Made by a program: the position numbers and the translations under genes
Source: Cyprinodon diabolis
Taxonomy: Eukaryota > Chordata > Actinopteri > Cyprinodontiformes > Cyprinodontidae
Length of the DNA: 64,000 nucleotides
Direction of reading: 5' to 3'
Assembly (NCBI GenBank): GCA_030533445.1
Contig: CM060073.1
Span: 43,350,428 to 43,414,427, forward strand
Part shown: positions 24,313-36,775 of the stretch, piece by piece
Numbering within the stretch: the first letter of the stretch is position 1
Layout of the letters: each line of letters begins with the position of its first letter
Notes under the pieces: generated by a model
Seen by the model: the letters and a program-made list of their open reading frames with translations, nothing else
Told to the model about the DNA's origin: nothing
Databases searched by the model: none

Positions 24313-26659
24313 TTTCCTAGAGGCTGCTCGGATAAAGGAGAGCATCAGTGGGACTAATTATTTCTTGCCATTTGTCACTAGGTTATTAAAATGTCATGTA
24401 GCTGTAATTCAAATTTTAAACTAAGCAATCTTTTGGCATCACAGTGTTTAAAGCCTGAGTAATTGTTGAACTGCTGGCAAAGCCTGCACTCAGTGACATA
24501 ATCTCTGCAAAGGCAATGCAATTGTAGCCACAGTTATAGTTGTAGTTATCCCTGAAATAGTTGCGTCGCTAACCAAATCAGTAATAGTAGCTTACAAATA
24601 ATCCCGCACCAGGATAATAGAGCAGCACGGCTCTTGTTCCTTGTAATGTGTTGATGAGTTTGTTTGGCCAGTGCCTCTTGTGGTTTCTCCCCTGGAACAT
24701 GAGTCTGTCTCTGAGTAAAGCCGTGTAATTTTCTTCTGCTGAGGAGGAGTCCCGTTTTAGACATTGTTAACGTGGAATCTCTTGCTATGGGTTTGACTAC
24801 ACTTCAAAGTTAGAGGGGGGGAACATGTTTGCAGCTTGTGATGAAATATGTGTTTGTAAGTATATGTGGCATGTTCATGTCTGCAAGCTTGTTTTTTGAA
24901 AAACAACACTTGCTGGGCTTTGTCCCCTGGGGATGGAGAGAGTCCCATCTGTCCTGGCGGAGGCAGCCTGTTATTAACCTGTCTACCGCCTGCCGAAGGG
25001 AACAGCAGAAAGCCTATACCTCCTTGTTTGCTGTTAACAACCTACGGCCTTTGATTGTCCCCGGATTGGTTTCCCTAAACAAGCTGCTATTGACCAGCCA
25101 GTAATTGCAGTGATTAGCTGGTGCTGAAGCGTCACGCACCTCAGCTCTGGACACAGCTTCAGGATAAGTGAATGATGTACAGCGAATAACTTATATCTGG
25201 AATGCAACTAGCAACCGAAACGTTGTTCTTTAAAGTCTGCTCCCAACCAAGATGTTTTGGTTAAACTGTCTTCAGGTGAAAAGTCTATGTTTACACCACT
25301 CCTCGCGCTTCATTTTTAGATGGGGCTGGCACAGGGGGTGGGTCGTTGCTTCTCTGATCAGCCGCCTGCTCAGGCCTTTTTGGTCATGCTCAGCACATAT
25401 TAATTAGAAGGTGGGCAGCTCCGCTCGGCCTGGCTCATATCTCTCACCCCAGCCCCACTCATTTCAGCCTGAACATGGCATTCCTCACATTCTTCATCTA
25501 CTCATTAGAGTGAGCTGCCATGCTCATATGGAGAGTTAGTGGCAGTGGTAGACGGACCCTCTGCACGGAGAACTACAACCTCTCCAATCCGTGCCATACC
25601 TATAAGACATTTCAGCTGACGTAGTTTAGTCCCAGTGTCCTACTTTCTCTATGAATGCTTCATAATCACATCATCATCATCACGATATGACTCATTCGTC
25701 AGTAGCTGAAAAGACGAGGACACTGCACTTAACAGGCAAGCTTAGTGCAGCACCTACAAGTGAGTGCCAGCTCTGGAGAGAGGGGTCTCATGCATGATAT
25801 CCAATAATTGTTTATTCAGAGTTAAACTTGAGTAGGGTTTAAGCAATCTGTGCTGTTATTTTACCTGGACAGTACTATAACTCTTAATAATGAAATCAAA
25901 CCACCTGCTCCATTTGTTACACATAGACACTTCAGCCCCCCTCTCTCTCATTCTGCCTGAATGCAATCTTCTGTGCCTTAGGTCTAATCAGAGAGTTGGA
26001 AGCCCAGGGTGTTTGGGAAGAGTTTCGATAAGTTCCACCATTGTACCTCAAAGCGCCTTTATCCAAACACTTCTCTGGCAACAGAAACAAAGAGGTGATT
26101 CAGCTGCCTACTTCTCTATCCTTCTGCCTGCAGGGGAACATCCTGAAGCGGTGAATGCTTGCCATTGGAACATTATCTTTTTTTCCACTTATTGGAATAA
26201 ATCATATATTGTTTTTTTGTTTTTCTTCCCTGTAAACTAGACATTATAAATCTCTTTGTTGATTTTTTTTACAAGCATATTTGCAAAACTACATCATTCC
26301 AGAGAGGATATCTCATCAACCCATGCTTTCAGTTTGACTGTCAAGTTTTAACCAACATTATTCAAGTTATTCAGGGTTTACTGGAATAAGCTTCTGGTAC
26401 CTAACAGTGAGTAAAATAACAAACACTGCATTACAGCCGGTGAGTCTGAGACGAGTCCATTTCAATGTGTGAATTTCAGCCAAGGTGTGACTTCATGTAG
26501 TTTTAGAAGATGGGAATCATGAGACCACTTTTTTCTATTATTCTAACGCATCAGCTGCATCATCTTTTTTTCCTATCAGATCACCTGTTACAAGTGTGGT
26601 CAATTTTCTGTTCCCACATTTAAAATAAATCCAACTTATAAGAAACAAATCAAGAATAT
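24313..26659. other. Non-coding, nothing recognised
   Basis: Mixed-composition intergenic or intronic DNA; no splice-consistent exon identified. Confidence 0.45.
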
Positions 26660-27250
26660 AAATGCTTACAAGACAGCTGCACGGAGTTGAGGAAGCTCTT
26701 AGTTGCTTTGTCTTTCTGCGAGAGCTCTGAGAAGATTCTCTTGGTAGAAATTCATCCCAGTTCAGAAAGTTTCGCTCATGGGCCGTCTCTTTTTTTTTCT
26801 TCTTCTTCTCTGTCCCGGTCCAGCTGCTCAGCTATTATCACCTTAGTCCATTCCAACTTTCTTATTAAAAGACTCTCATTTGCCCAGCAGTAGCCCAATC
26901 TCCAAGAAACTCTTTGGCAAACATTGAATAAACTGTTCAAAAATCCCCGTGAAAAGTTTGCTGTCTGAGAAAAAAAAGACAATGAGTACCTTTAGTTTGA
27001 TGCTGGTGGTTATTTTCCTGCCAAACAGTGAGAGTCCAGAGCAGGATGTGTTCTGCTTGTGGCCGGTTAGGAGAAGACTGTCACTTTTCCGTGGACTGAA
27101 TCCATCACTTCTGCCTCATAGCTTCAAGAGGCCGTCTCTCTCCGCTGCACCTCTCTCACTCCTTCCCTCCTTGGTTCTTTTAAATGATGAAAAATACTCA
27201 AGCAGTGCTTCACCCGGGCAAAGCCTGGAACCCCCCCCCCCCCCCCCCTC
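26660..27250 (-). promoter_or_regulatory. Possible angptl2 promoter and non-coding first exon
   Basis: Inference only. On the minus strand a TATA-like ATTTAAAAG lies at 27185-27177, followed by a purine-rich stretch and a consensus-like donor AAG|GTACTC near 26,992; a second donor CTT|GTAAGC lies near 26,669. An 18-base C run (27231-27248; G on the gene strand) sits about 45 bases upstream of the TATA-like box. The region is about 5.8 kb upstream of the first coding exon, a plausible distance for a 5'UTR exon. A 171-codon open frame on the plus strand here (26949-27464) is proline/serine-rich through the C run and is not recognised as a protein. Confidence 0.25.
27231..27248. repeat. 18-base C homopolymer
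   Basis: An unbroken run of 18 C (poly-G on the angptl2 strand), likely length-variable and prone to sequencing error. Confidence 0.95.
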
Positions 27251-28980
27251 CAAAATGAACACATTCTTGTTTAAAGCAGCAGCCAGTTTTCTCCACCCCT
27301 CCTCCCCATGGTACAAAGGAGATCCACAAGCAAGCACAACACAAGTTATTCAGACACACACTCTACTCAAATTTCCAGCCCCCTGCCCCCTTGCCACTGG
27401 TCGATCATCACTACTATTTCTGTCGAGGTTGCTGTGGTTAAAGGCACATGTGTCATTGCAATGACCAGACTCTACCTTGTTGTAATACCCACTTGTCCGG
27501 AGAGGACTCATTGGCTGGAAGCAGAGCCAGGTGTTAAGATCTGGCCTGGTTCTGTGACTGCTGACCTGGGTTTTATAGCCTGGAGGTGAGATGTTTGAAA
27601 CAGGCTACTTGTCTTCACGTTGAAGTGAAACTTGCAAGGGAATGATTACATCATTACTCTGAAAGCAGGACTGCACACTTGTGTCCATGTGTTTTGGTGG
27701 ATATGGGGATATGAAACACGTCAGTGGAGTGTTGTCAGTTATGCCAGCAATCTCCAAATTTCTCACGCTATGCTTTGGCTTTTGGTTTTCTTGTCTGTTT
27801 GTCCTGTTTAGTCTGTTTTTAATAAGATTTCTTTCCCCTTTTTTTCTGCCTTAACAGCTATGTTGGTGCACATCCTGCTTCTCTCAGGATCATCTATCAT
27901 TTTGCTGTTTTCCTCTTGTTGTATTTTTGTCTTAAGCATGTTTTTTCATGTGTGTGTAGGAGTCATAAATACTTCAGAAGCAAAATTACAGAGGAATTAT
28001 AACAACTTCAAAAATAAGTTTTTAATTATTCCTAGCTGCTTCTCTGAAATTAAATTGCTTCACTTTAGCCTGCAGAAGCAACCAATGGGCAGCTTGATGC
28101 TTGCTTTTTAGTTTCTTTTATGTTTTATTTAATGTTCCGATGAATAAATAAAAGGTTTAACCGTGCCACACCCTGAGGGGTTTTGTCACATTCCAAATTA
28201 TTACTCAGCTTTCACTAAATTATTGTACAAACATCAGCTCCAGTGTTTTATTGTGGCTTTGTGATGAATAAAATGCTGCATTATATTTCAGGGCTTGTTT
28301 TAGAAGTCACAGGATGCGTGATTTTTCCTTACAGGGTATAAACAGTAAATAAGTTACAGATGTCGAATTTTATGTCTTCTTCCATAAAGTTAAACTCTAA
28401 GTGGTTGGTTGCTTATAAAAGACAAAGAGGAAGTACTTAGTTATGTTTGCACTACACCATTCTGCTTAGAAGATGGATATCAGGTACTTTAATTCATAGT
28501 TTGTGTCCTTTTTCTTTGAATTAAAGGGATGAAACGGCTTACGAATGCCAAGCTGGTGTCTTGCAGCTGGTGCTCATGCAAACAGGGAATTGTGCCAATT
28601 GCTCATGTCTTATTATTTCAGAAATTATGCCTTCTCCAAAGATGTCATGTGTAATTGTTGTAGCTTTGTTCTAGAGCTTATGATAAATATGAGAAAATGA
28701 CCAAAATGGAAGCATTACATTGAAGAAGTTCTTATGTTTTGTTTAGCAGCTCAGTGCAGTTTGTGTAACGTAGAAAGAACCTCCTGTTATTAATTCATAT
28801 AGAGGTGATATTTTTATAGATATCACAGACAATAAGACCAAGTATTGACAGAAATTTTGTGCAGTACTTACTGTTTTTATGATATACACTCATGAAACAA
28901 ATATCATGTTAAGAAAAGGAAAATCTTCTCTCATCTAACATAAAAAGAATTTGGTATCATGTATTTTCATCAACATTATT
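27251..28980. other. Non-coding flank to the left of the satellite array
   Basis: No recognised gene. Ends abruptly at the first hairpin cassette of the array. Confidence 0.5.
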
Positions 28981-29033
28981 AGGCCCGAGCAGCAAAGCGC
29001 TGCGAAGGCCTATTGTATTTCGAAAGTTTCTTC

Positions 29034-29066
<33 letters not shown>

Positions 29067-29248
29067 GGCCCGAGCAGCAAAGTGCTGCGAAGGCCTATTG
29101 TATTTCGAAAGTTTCTTATTAGGCCCGAGCAGCAAAGTGCTGCGAAGGCCTATTGTATTTCGAAAGTTTCTTATTATTATTAGGCCCGAGCAGCAAAGTG
29201 CTGCGAAGGCCTATTGTATTTCGAAAGTTTCTTATTATTATTATTATT
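28981..29248 (+). repeat. Four tandem hairpin cassettes with ATT runs at array left edge
   Basis: Cassettes start at 28981, 29066, 29121 and 29182 (spacing 85, 55 and 61 bp). Each reads AGGCCCGAGCAGCAAAG, then CGCTGC or TGCTGC, then GAAGGCCTATTGTATTTCG, and ends in TTATT repeats of different length. GCAGC pairs with GCTGC, and the outer GGCC with GGCC. In the TGCTGC variants the stem is GCAGCA/TGCTGC with a three-base loop. Confidence 0.9.
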
Positions 29249-30655
29249 ACGATTCTTGTAGCACTTTGAACGCATTTTACGGGGACTTCGCATATTCAAA
29301 AACTCAGGAAAACGTGGCAGTAAATTGTCCCCCGCGTGAAATAGCCGGTCTATAATAGAATCAAAAATGGCCGCCCCCAAATTACGCCACAGCGCCCCCT
29401 AACGTGAGTTGGGGGAAACTGTAAGTCCCAGAGATCTGAATTTTGGCACACAGGTAGATCTCCTCAAATCATGAAAAAAAGTCTCTTGGAGGTATGCCCT
29501 AAAACCCACAGGAAGTCAGCCATTTTGGGTCAAAGTGCGATTTTTGGCCATTTTTCATTTTCGCTCATGTCGAACTTTAACGAACTCCTCCTAGGGATTA
29601 TGAGCTATCGGCTTCAAACTCGGTCATTATGCAGTTAAGGCATTAGAGATTAAAAGTTATCAAAGGTTTTCGTTTTTGAGCATGTTTAAGGGGTCCCCAG
29701 GGGCCCCAAAGTTAGGCTACTTTTGAAGAATTTCAAAGTTGAATAACTTTTACAAAAAAAATTCAAATCAAACCAAGTTTGGCAGTAAGGAGCCCCTTTG
29801 GGTGCTTGACCATACTGGATGGTCAAATGATGACATCATCTAAGCCCCGCCCCCTAAGGGAAGAAAGTTACTTTTTTCACTTGGGAGGGTCCCTTTCACT
29901 CATTTTAAACACCAGCACCTTGAAACTTTGTCAGATGATAGAAAACAGGTTGGTCTAACTTCGTTTAAAGCACAGAGAGTCTGAGTTAAATGGTGTTGCC
30001 GTGGCACCATGGCGAAGTGAGGCGTTTCGCCATGAAAATACGATTGGCTCTCATTTCCTCAATAATAATCAGATCTGCACCAAAATAACAAGAGATGATC
30101 CTAGTCCAACTCCCAACAGGAATCCAGAGCAATATTTTGTGGGCGGGGCTTAATTTCCCTACAGCGCCCCCTAGAAATAACAAACTTCAAACCATCAGCC
30201 CCAAGCCGTTTTTAGTCCAGGAATATTGAAACTTTGAACACATTTGCATCTCATCAGGCCCCAACTAAAAGCCTCTTGAAGACACGGTCTAAACCCCACC
30301 GGAAGTCGGCCATTTTGAATTACATTTTACCCTGTTGTGAAATCACAGACCTCTTTTCAAAAAATTGTATAAAATCAGCCTTTTATCCAAATGAGCTAAA
30401 ACTTTCAAAATACGTTCTTTACAAAGCCTGCTATAAGCTGGTTACAATAGTAAAGCGCTTCTTTAAAGTCCGTCACTCTGATTTTTCAAAAGTTTGCGTT
30501 CTCGCCTAATAGTTGGTCAAGTGGACAGATAATGCCAGGAAATAATTCAGCCCCTAGCCATGCTCGTTCCTAGGATAATAAAACTGGGCACACATCTGTA
30601 TGAGCTCTCCACCTACAAAAAGTTTCATTGGAGCCATGGTCTAAACCTCTCATGA

Positions 30656-32686
30656 AGTCGGCCATTTTTAATCAAACGGCACCCTTATGAAAATAGAATC
30701 ACTATGTTAAAATATTTCTAAAAAATCAGTCGTTTTCCTAAAAGAGCTAGGACTTTTGGAATATATTCCTCTAATCGCTACTGGTTTGATGGTAAACACA
30801 GCATAGCTCTTCTTAAAAGTCCGTCACTCTGATTTTTCACAATTTTTTGTTAACAGGAAATTGTTGTATCTCAAAAAGTTTTATAGCAATCGTAGCCAAA
30901 TTTGGTACAGTTATTTATCCTTTGATTATAGAAAAGACTGCCAAGTTTGGCGTGAATCTATGCATGTTTGAGCATCTTATGGGGTTTTCAACTGCCGCAG
31001 TATATGGCATTCAAGTTTAAAGATTTTTCTTTCTTTAAATTATTTAATAAATCATCTAAAAAAAATCTAGGATATGCAAGATGTGTTCCTTGACATTTGT
31101 GATTTTTTTCGGGATTTTATTGCAAACTATGGATTTTTAATGATTTTTTTTGTTTTGAGTAGAGTCGGCCATTTTGAATTACATTTTACCCTGTTGTGAA
31201 ATCACGGACCTCTTTTCAAAAAATTGTATAAAATCAGCCTTTTATCCAAATGAGCTAATACTTTCAAAATACGTTCTTTACAAAGCCTGCTGTAAGCTGG
31301 TTACAATAGCAAAGCGCTTCTTTAAAGTCTGTCACTCTGATTTTTCACAAGTTTGTGTTAACAGGAAATTGTTGTATCGCAAAAAGTTTTATAGCAATCC
31401 TAGCCAAATTTGGAACAGTTATTTATCCTTTGATTATAGAAAAGACTGCCAAGTTTGGCGTAAATCTATGCATGTTTGAGCATCTTATGAGGTTTTCAAC
31501 TGCCGCAGTATAAGGCATTCACGTTTAAAGATTTTTCTTTCTTTAAATTATTTAATAAATCATCTAAAAAAAATCTAGGACATGCGAGATGTGTTCCTTG
31601 ACATTTGCGATTTTTTTCGGGATTTTATTGCAAACTATGGATTTTTAATGATTTCTGTTGTTTTGAGTAGAGTCGGCCATTTTGAATTACATTTCACCCT
31701 GTTGTGAAATCACTGACCTCTTTTCCAAAATTTTTATAAAATCAGCCTTTTATCCAAATGAGCTAATACTTTCAAAATACGTTCTTTACAAAGCCTGCTG
31801 TAAGCTGGTTACAATAGCAAAGCGCTTCTTTAAAGTCTGTCACTCTGATTTTTCAAAAGTTTGTGTTAACAGGAAATTGTTGTATCGCTAAATTTTTTAT
31901 AGCAATCCTAGCCAAATTTGGAACATTTATTTATCCTTTGATTATAGAAAAGACTGCCAAGTGTGGCCTAAATCTATGCATGTTTGAGCATCTTATGAGG
32001 TTTTCAACTGCCGCAGTATAAGGCATTCACGTTTAAAGATTTTTCTTTCTTTAAATTATTGAATAAATCATCTAAAAAAAATCTAGGACATGCGAGATGT
32101 GTTCCTTGACATTTGCGATTTTTTTCGGGATTTTATTGCAAACTATGGATTTTTAATGATTTTTTTTGTTTTGAGTAGAGTCGGCCATTTTGAATTACAT
32201 TTCACCCTGTTGTGAAATCACTGACCTCTTTTCAAAAAATTTTATAAAATCAGCCTTTTATCCAAATGAGCTAATACTTTCAAAATACGTTCTTTACAAA
32301 GCCTGCTGTAAGCTGGTTACAATAGCAAAGCGCTTCTTTAAAGTCTGTCACTCTGATTTTTCAAAAGTTTGTGTTAACAGGAAATTGTTGTATCGCAAAA
32401 AGTTTTATAGCAATCCTAGCCAAATTTGGAACAGTTATTTATCCTTTGATTATAGAAAAGACTGCCAAGTTTGGCGTAAATCTATGCATGTTTGAGCATC
32501 TTATGAGGTTTTCAACTGCCGCAGTATAAGGCATTCACGTTTAAAGATTTTTCTTTCTTTAAATTATTTAATAAATCATCTAAAAAAAATCTAGGACATG
32601 CGAGATGTGTTCCTTGACATTTGCGATTTTTTTCGGGATTTTATTGCAAACTATGGATTTTTAATGATTTTTTTTGTTTTGAGTAG
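30656..32686 (+). repeat. 508-bp subrepeats of unit 1 (4 copies)
   Basis: Starts at 30656 (diverged, 507 bp), 31163, 31671 and 32179, each beginning AGTCGGCCATTTT and ending TTTTGTTTTGAGTAG just before the next start. The last copy runs straight into the tail at 32687. A non-ATG open frame of about 100 codons recurs in copies but is interrupted early in the middle one (about 31,891). Confidence 0.92.
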
Positions 32687-33000
32687 GGTGTATTACCGCT
32701 AACCGTGGATTTTGGCGGTGGTGTTTCTCCATCTTTTGAACATATACTTTTGACCCACCACCTGAGATGGCCGCAGCATCTATCTCACAGATGAGATTCA
32801 TCCCAGATATTATATTTTATCCCTAGTTTAACCCTTCCTGACCAAAGCTGTGGTTGTCTCAGCAGGCCCAGAGGTAAAGCGTGGAACCCATTTTGCTGGG
32901 TCGGGAGGAGCAAGAAGGAGGCGGTCGCTTGGTTCCCGCGGTCGCAGCATACCAGGCGGTGCGAGCTGCGAGGGCCGCCCAATGCCACTTGTGGCTTTAA
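32687..33000 (+). repeat. Tail module of unit 1
   Basis: About 314 bp, starting GGTGTATTACCGC, GC-richer in its right half, ending with the tight hairpin GCCAC-TT-GTGGC (32984-32995) and TTTAAT. The same module ends every macro-unit (36448, 40214, 44035, 48873, 53545, 58116, 60658). No known RNA or protein was recognised in it. Confidence 0.85.
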
Positions 33001-33008
33001 TTATTATT

Positions 33009-36000
33009 ACGATTCTTGTAGCACTTTGAACGCATTTTACGGGGACTTCGCATATTCAAAAACTCAGGAAAACGTGGCAGTAAATTGTCCCCCGCGTGAA
33101 ATAGCCGGTCTATAATAGAATCAAAAATGGCCGCCCCCAAATTACGCCACAGCGCCCCCTAACGTGAGTTGGGGGAAACTGTAAGTCCCAGAGATCTGAA
33201 TTTTGGCACACAGGTAGATCTCCTCAAATCATGAAAAAAAGTCTCTTGGAGGTATGCCCTAAAACCCACAGGAAGTCAGCCATTTTGGGTCAAAGTGCGA
33301 TTTTTGGCCATTTTTCATTTTCGCTCATGTCGAACTTTAACGAACTCCTCCTAGGGATTATGAGCTATCGGCTTCAAACTCGGTCATTATGCAGTTAAGG
33401 CATTGGAGATTAAAAGTTATCAAAGGTTTTCGTTTTTGAGCATGTTTAAGGGGTCCCCAGGGGCCCCAAAGTTAGGCTACTTTTGAAGAATTTCAAAGTT
33501 GAATAACTTTTACAAAAAAAATTCAAATCAAACCAAGTTTGGCAGTAAGGAGCCCCTTTGGGTGCTTGACCATACTGGATGGTCAAATGATGACATCATC
33601 TAAGCCCCGCCCCCTAAGGGAAGAAAGTTACTTTTTTCACTTGGGAGGGTCCCTTTCACTCATTTTAAACACCAGCACCTTGAAACTTTGTCAGATGATA
33701 GAAAACAGGTTGGTCTAACTTCGTTTAAAGCACAGAGAGTCTGAGTTAAATGGTGTTGCCGTGGCACCATGGCGAAGTGAGGCGTTTCGCCATGAAAATA
33801 CGATTGGCTCTCATTTCCTCAATAATAATCAGATCTGCACCAAAATAACAAGAGATGATCCTAGTCCAACTCCCAACAGGAATCCAGAGCAATATTTTGT
33901 GGGCGGGGCTTAATTTCCCTACAGCGCCCCCTAGAAATAACAAACTTCAAACCATCAGCCCCAAGCCGTTTTTAGTCCAGGAATATTGAAAGTTTGAACA
34001 CATTTGCATCTCATCAGGCCCCAACTAAAAGCCTCTTGAAGACACGGTCTAAACCCCACCGGAAGTCGGCCATTTTGAATTACATTTTACCCTGTTGTGA
34101 AATCACAGACCTCTTTTCAAAAAATTGTATAAAATCAGCCTTTTATCCAAATGAGCTAAAACTTTCAAAATACGTTCTTTACAAAGCCTGCTATAAGCTG
34201 GTTACAATAGTAAAGCGCTTCTTTAAAGTCCGTCACTCTGATTTTTCAAAAGTTTGCGTTCTCGCCTAATAGTTGGTCAAGTGGACAGATAATGCCAGGA
34301 AATAATTCAGCCCCTAGCCATGCTCGTTCCTAGGATAATAAAACTGGGCACACATCTGTATGAGCTCTCCACCTACAAAAAGTTTCATTGGAGCCATGGT
34401 CTAAACCTCTCATGAAGTCGGCCATTTTTAATCAAACGGCACCCTTATGAAAATAGAATCACTATGTTAAAATATTTCTAAAAAATCAGTCGTTTTCCTA
34501 AAAGAGCTAGGACTTTTGGAATATATTCCTCTAATCGCTACTGGTTTGATGGTAAACACAGCATAGCTCTTCTTAAAAGTCCGTCACTCTGATTTTTCAC
34601 AATTTTTTGTTAACAGGAAATTGTTGTATCTCAAAAAGTTTTATAGCAATCGTAGCCAAATTTGGTACAGTTATTTATCCTTTGATTATAGAAAAGACTG
34701 CCAAGTTTGGCGTGAATCTATGCATGTTTGAGCATCTTATGGGGTTTTCAACTGCCGCAGTATATGGCATTCAAGTTTAAAGATTTTTCTTTCTTTAAAT
34801 TATTTAATAAATCATCTAAAAAAAATCTAGGATATGCAAGATGTGTTCCTTGACATTTGTGATTTTTTTCGGGATTTTATTGCAAACTATGGATTTTTAA
34901 TGATTTTTTTTGTTTTGAGTAGAGTCGGCCATTTTGAATTACATTTTACCCTGTTGTGAAATCACGGACCTCTTTTCAAAAAATTGTATAAAATCAGCCT
35001 TTTATCCAAATGAGCTAATACTTTCAAAATACGTTCTTTACAAAGCCTGCTGTAAGCTGGTTACAATAGCAAAGCGCTTCTTTAAAGTCTGTCACTCTGA
35101 TTTTTCACAAGTTTGTGTTAACAGGAAATTGTTGTATCGCAAAAAGTTTTATAGCAATCCTAGCCAAATTTGGAACAGTTATTTATCCTTTGATTATAGA
35201 AAAGACTGCCAAGTTTGGCGTAAATCTATGCATGTTTGAGCATCTTATGAGGTTTTCAACTGCCGCAGTATAAGGCATTCACGTTTAAAGATTTTTCTTT
35301 CTTTAAATTATTTAATAAATCATCTAAAAAAAATCTAGGACATGCGAGATGTGTTCCTTGACATTTGCGATTTTTTTCGGGATTTTATTGCAAACTATGG
35401 ATTTTTAATGATTTCTGTTGTTTTGAGTAGAGTCGGCCATTTTGAATTACATTTCACCCTGTTGTGAAATCACTGACCTCTTTTCCAAAATTTTTATAAA
35501 ATCAGCCTTTTATCCAAATGAGCTAATACTTTCAAAATACGTTCTTTACAAAGCCTGCTGTAAGCTGGTTACAATAGCAAAGCGCTTCTTTAAAGTCTGT
35601 CACTCTGATTTTTCAAAAGTTTGTGTTAACAGGAAATTGTTGTATCGCTAAATTTTTTATAGCAATCCTAGCCAAATTTGGAACATTTATTTATCCTTTG
35701 ATTATAGAAAAGACTGCCAAGTGTGGCCTAAATCTATGCATGTTTGAGCATCTTATGAGGTTTTCAACTGCCGCAGTATAAGGCATTCACGTTTAAAGAT
35801 TTTTCTTTCTTTAAATTATTGAATAAATCATCTAAAAAAAATCTAGGACATGCGAGATGTGTTCCTTGACATTTGCGATTTTTTTCGGGATTTTATTGCA
35901 AACTATGGATTTTTAATGATTTTTTTTGTTTTGAGTAGAGTCGGCCATTTTGAATTACATTTCACCCTGTTGTGAAATCACTGACCTCTTTTCAAAAAAT

Positions 36001-36775
36001 TTTATAAAATCAGCCTTTTATCCAAATGAGCTAATACTTTCAAAATACGTTCTTTACAAAGCCTGCTGTAAGCTGGTTACAATAGCAAAGCGCTTCTTTA
36101 AAGTCTGTCACTCTGATTTTTCAAAAGTTTGTGTTAACAGGAAATTGTTGTATCGCAAAAAGTTTTATAGCAATCCTAGCCAAATTTGGAACAGTTATTT
36201 ATCCTTTGATTATAGAAAAGACTGCCAAGTTTGGCGTAAATCTATGCATGTTTGAGCATCTTATGAGGTTTTCAACTGCCGCAGTATAAGGCATTCACGT
36301 TTAAAGATTTTTCTTTCTTTAAATTATTTAATAAATCATCTAAAAAAAATCTAGGACATGCGAGATGTGTTCCTTGACATTTGCGATTTTTTTCGTGATT
36401 TTATTGCAAACTATGGATTTTTAATGATTTTTTTTTGTTTTGAGTAGGGTGTATTACCGCTAACCGTGGATTTTGGCGGTGGTGTTTCTCCATCTTTTGA
36501 ACATATACTTTTGACCCACCACCTGAGATGGCTGCAGCATCTATCTCACAGATGAGATTCATCCCAGATATTATATTTTATCCCTAGTTTAACCCTTCCT
36601 GACCAAAGCTGTGGTTGTCTCAGCAGGCCCAGAGGTAAAGCGTGGAACCCATTTTGCTGGGTCGGGAGGAGCAAGAAGGAGGCGGTCGCTTGGTTCCCGC
36701 GGTCGCAGCATACCAGGCGGTGCGAGCTGCGAGGGCCGCCCAATGCCACTTGTGGCTTTAATTATTATTATTATT
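33009..36775 (+). repeat. Macro-unit 2 (type A, 3,767 bp)
   Basis: Nearly identical to unit 1. The length difference is accounted for by two extra ATT triplets at the right junction and one extra T near 36,436. No cassette at its left junction. The 508-family array spans 34416-36447. Confidence 0.9.

Larger units (their letters stand above)
29249..33008 (+). repeat. Macro-unit 1 (type A, 3,760 bp)
   Basis: Head from 29249, a partial 508-family copy at about 30304-30503, 508-family copies at 30656, 31163, 31671 and 32179, and tail 32687-33000. It carries a private A in CATTAGAGATT (about 29,645) where later units have G. Confidence 0.9.

Noticed and set aside
26949..27464. 171-codon plus-strand open frame
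   Set aside because: It depends on a C18 run read as proline, has no recognised domain, and lies antisense to a likely angptl2 5' region.
29986..30183. Minus-strand 65-codon frame repeated in type A units
   Set aside because: Identical only because the DNA is identical; no motif, no transcript signal, and it is lost in the homologous type B segment.
31174..31479. Open frame of about 101 codons repeated in nearly every 508-bp monomer across the array
   Set aside because: It starts at TTG, not ATG, resembles no protein, is broken early in some copies (for example at 31,891), and its conservation is explained by satellite homogenisation.
32687..33000. Tail module as a snRNA, 7SL or tRNA-derived gene
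   Set aside because: GC-rich with small hairpins, but no A/B box pair, Sm site or sequence resembling these RNAs could be identified.
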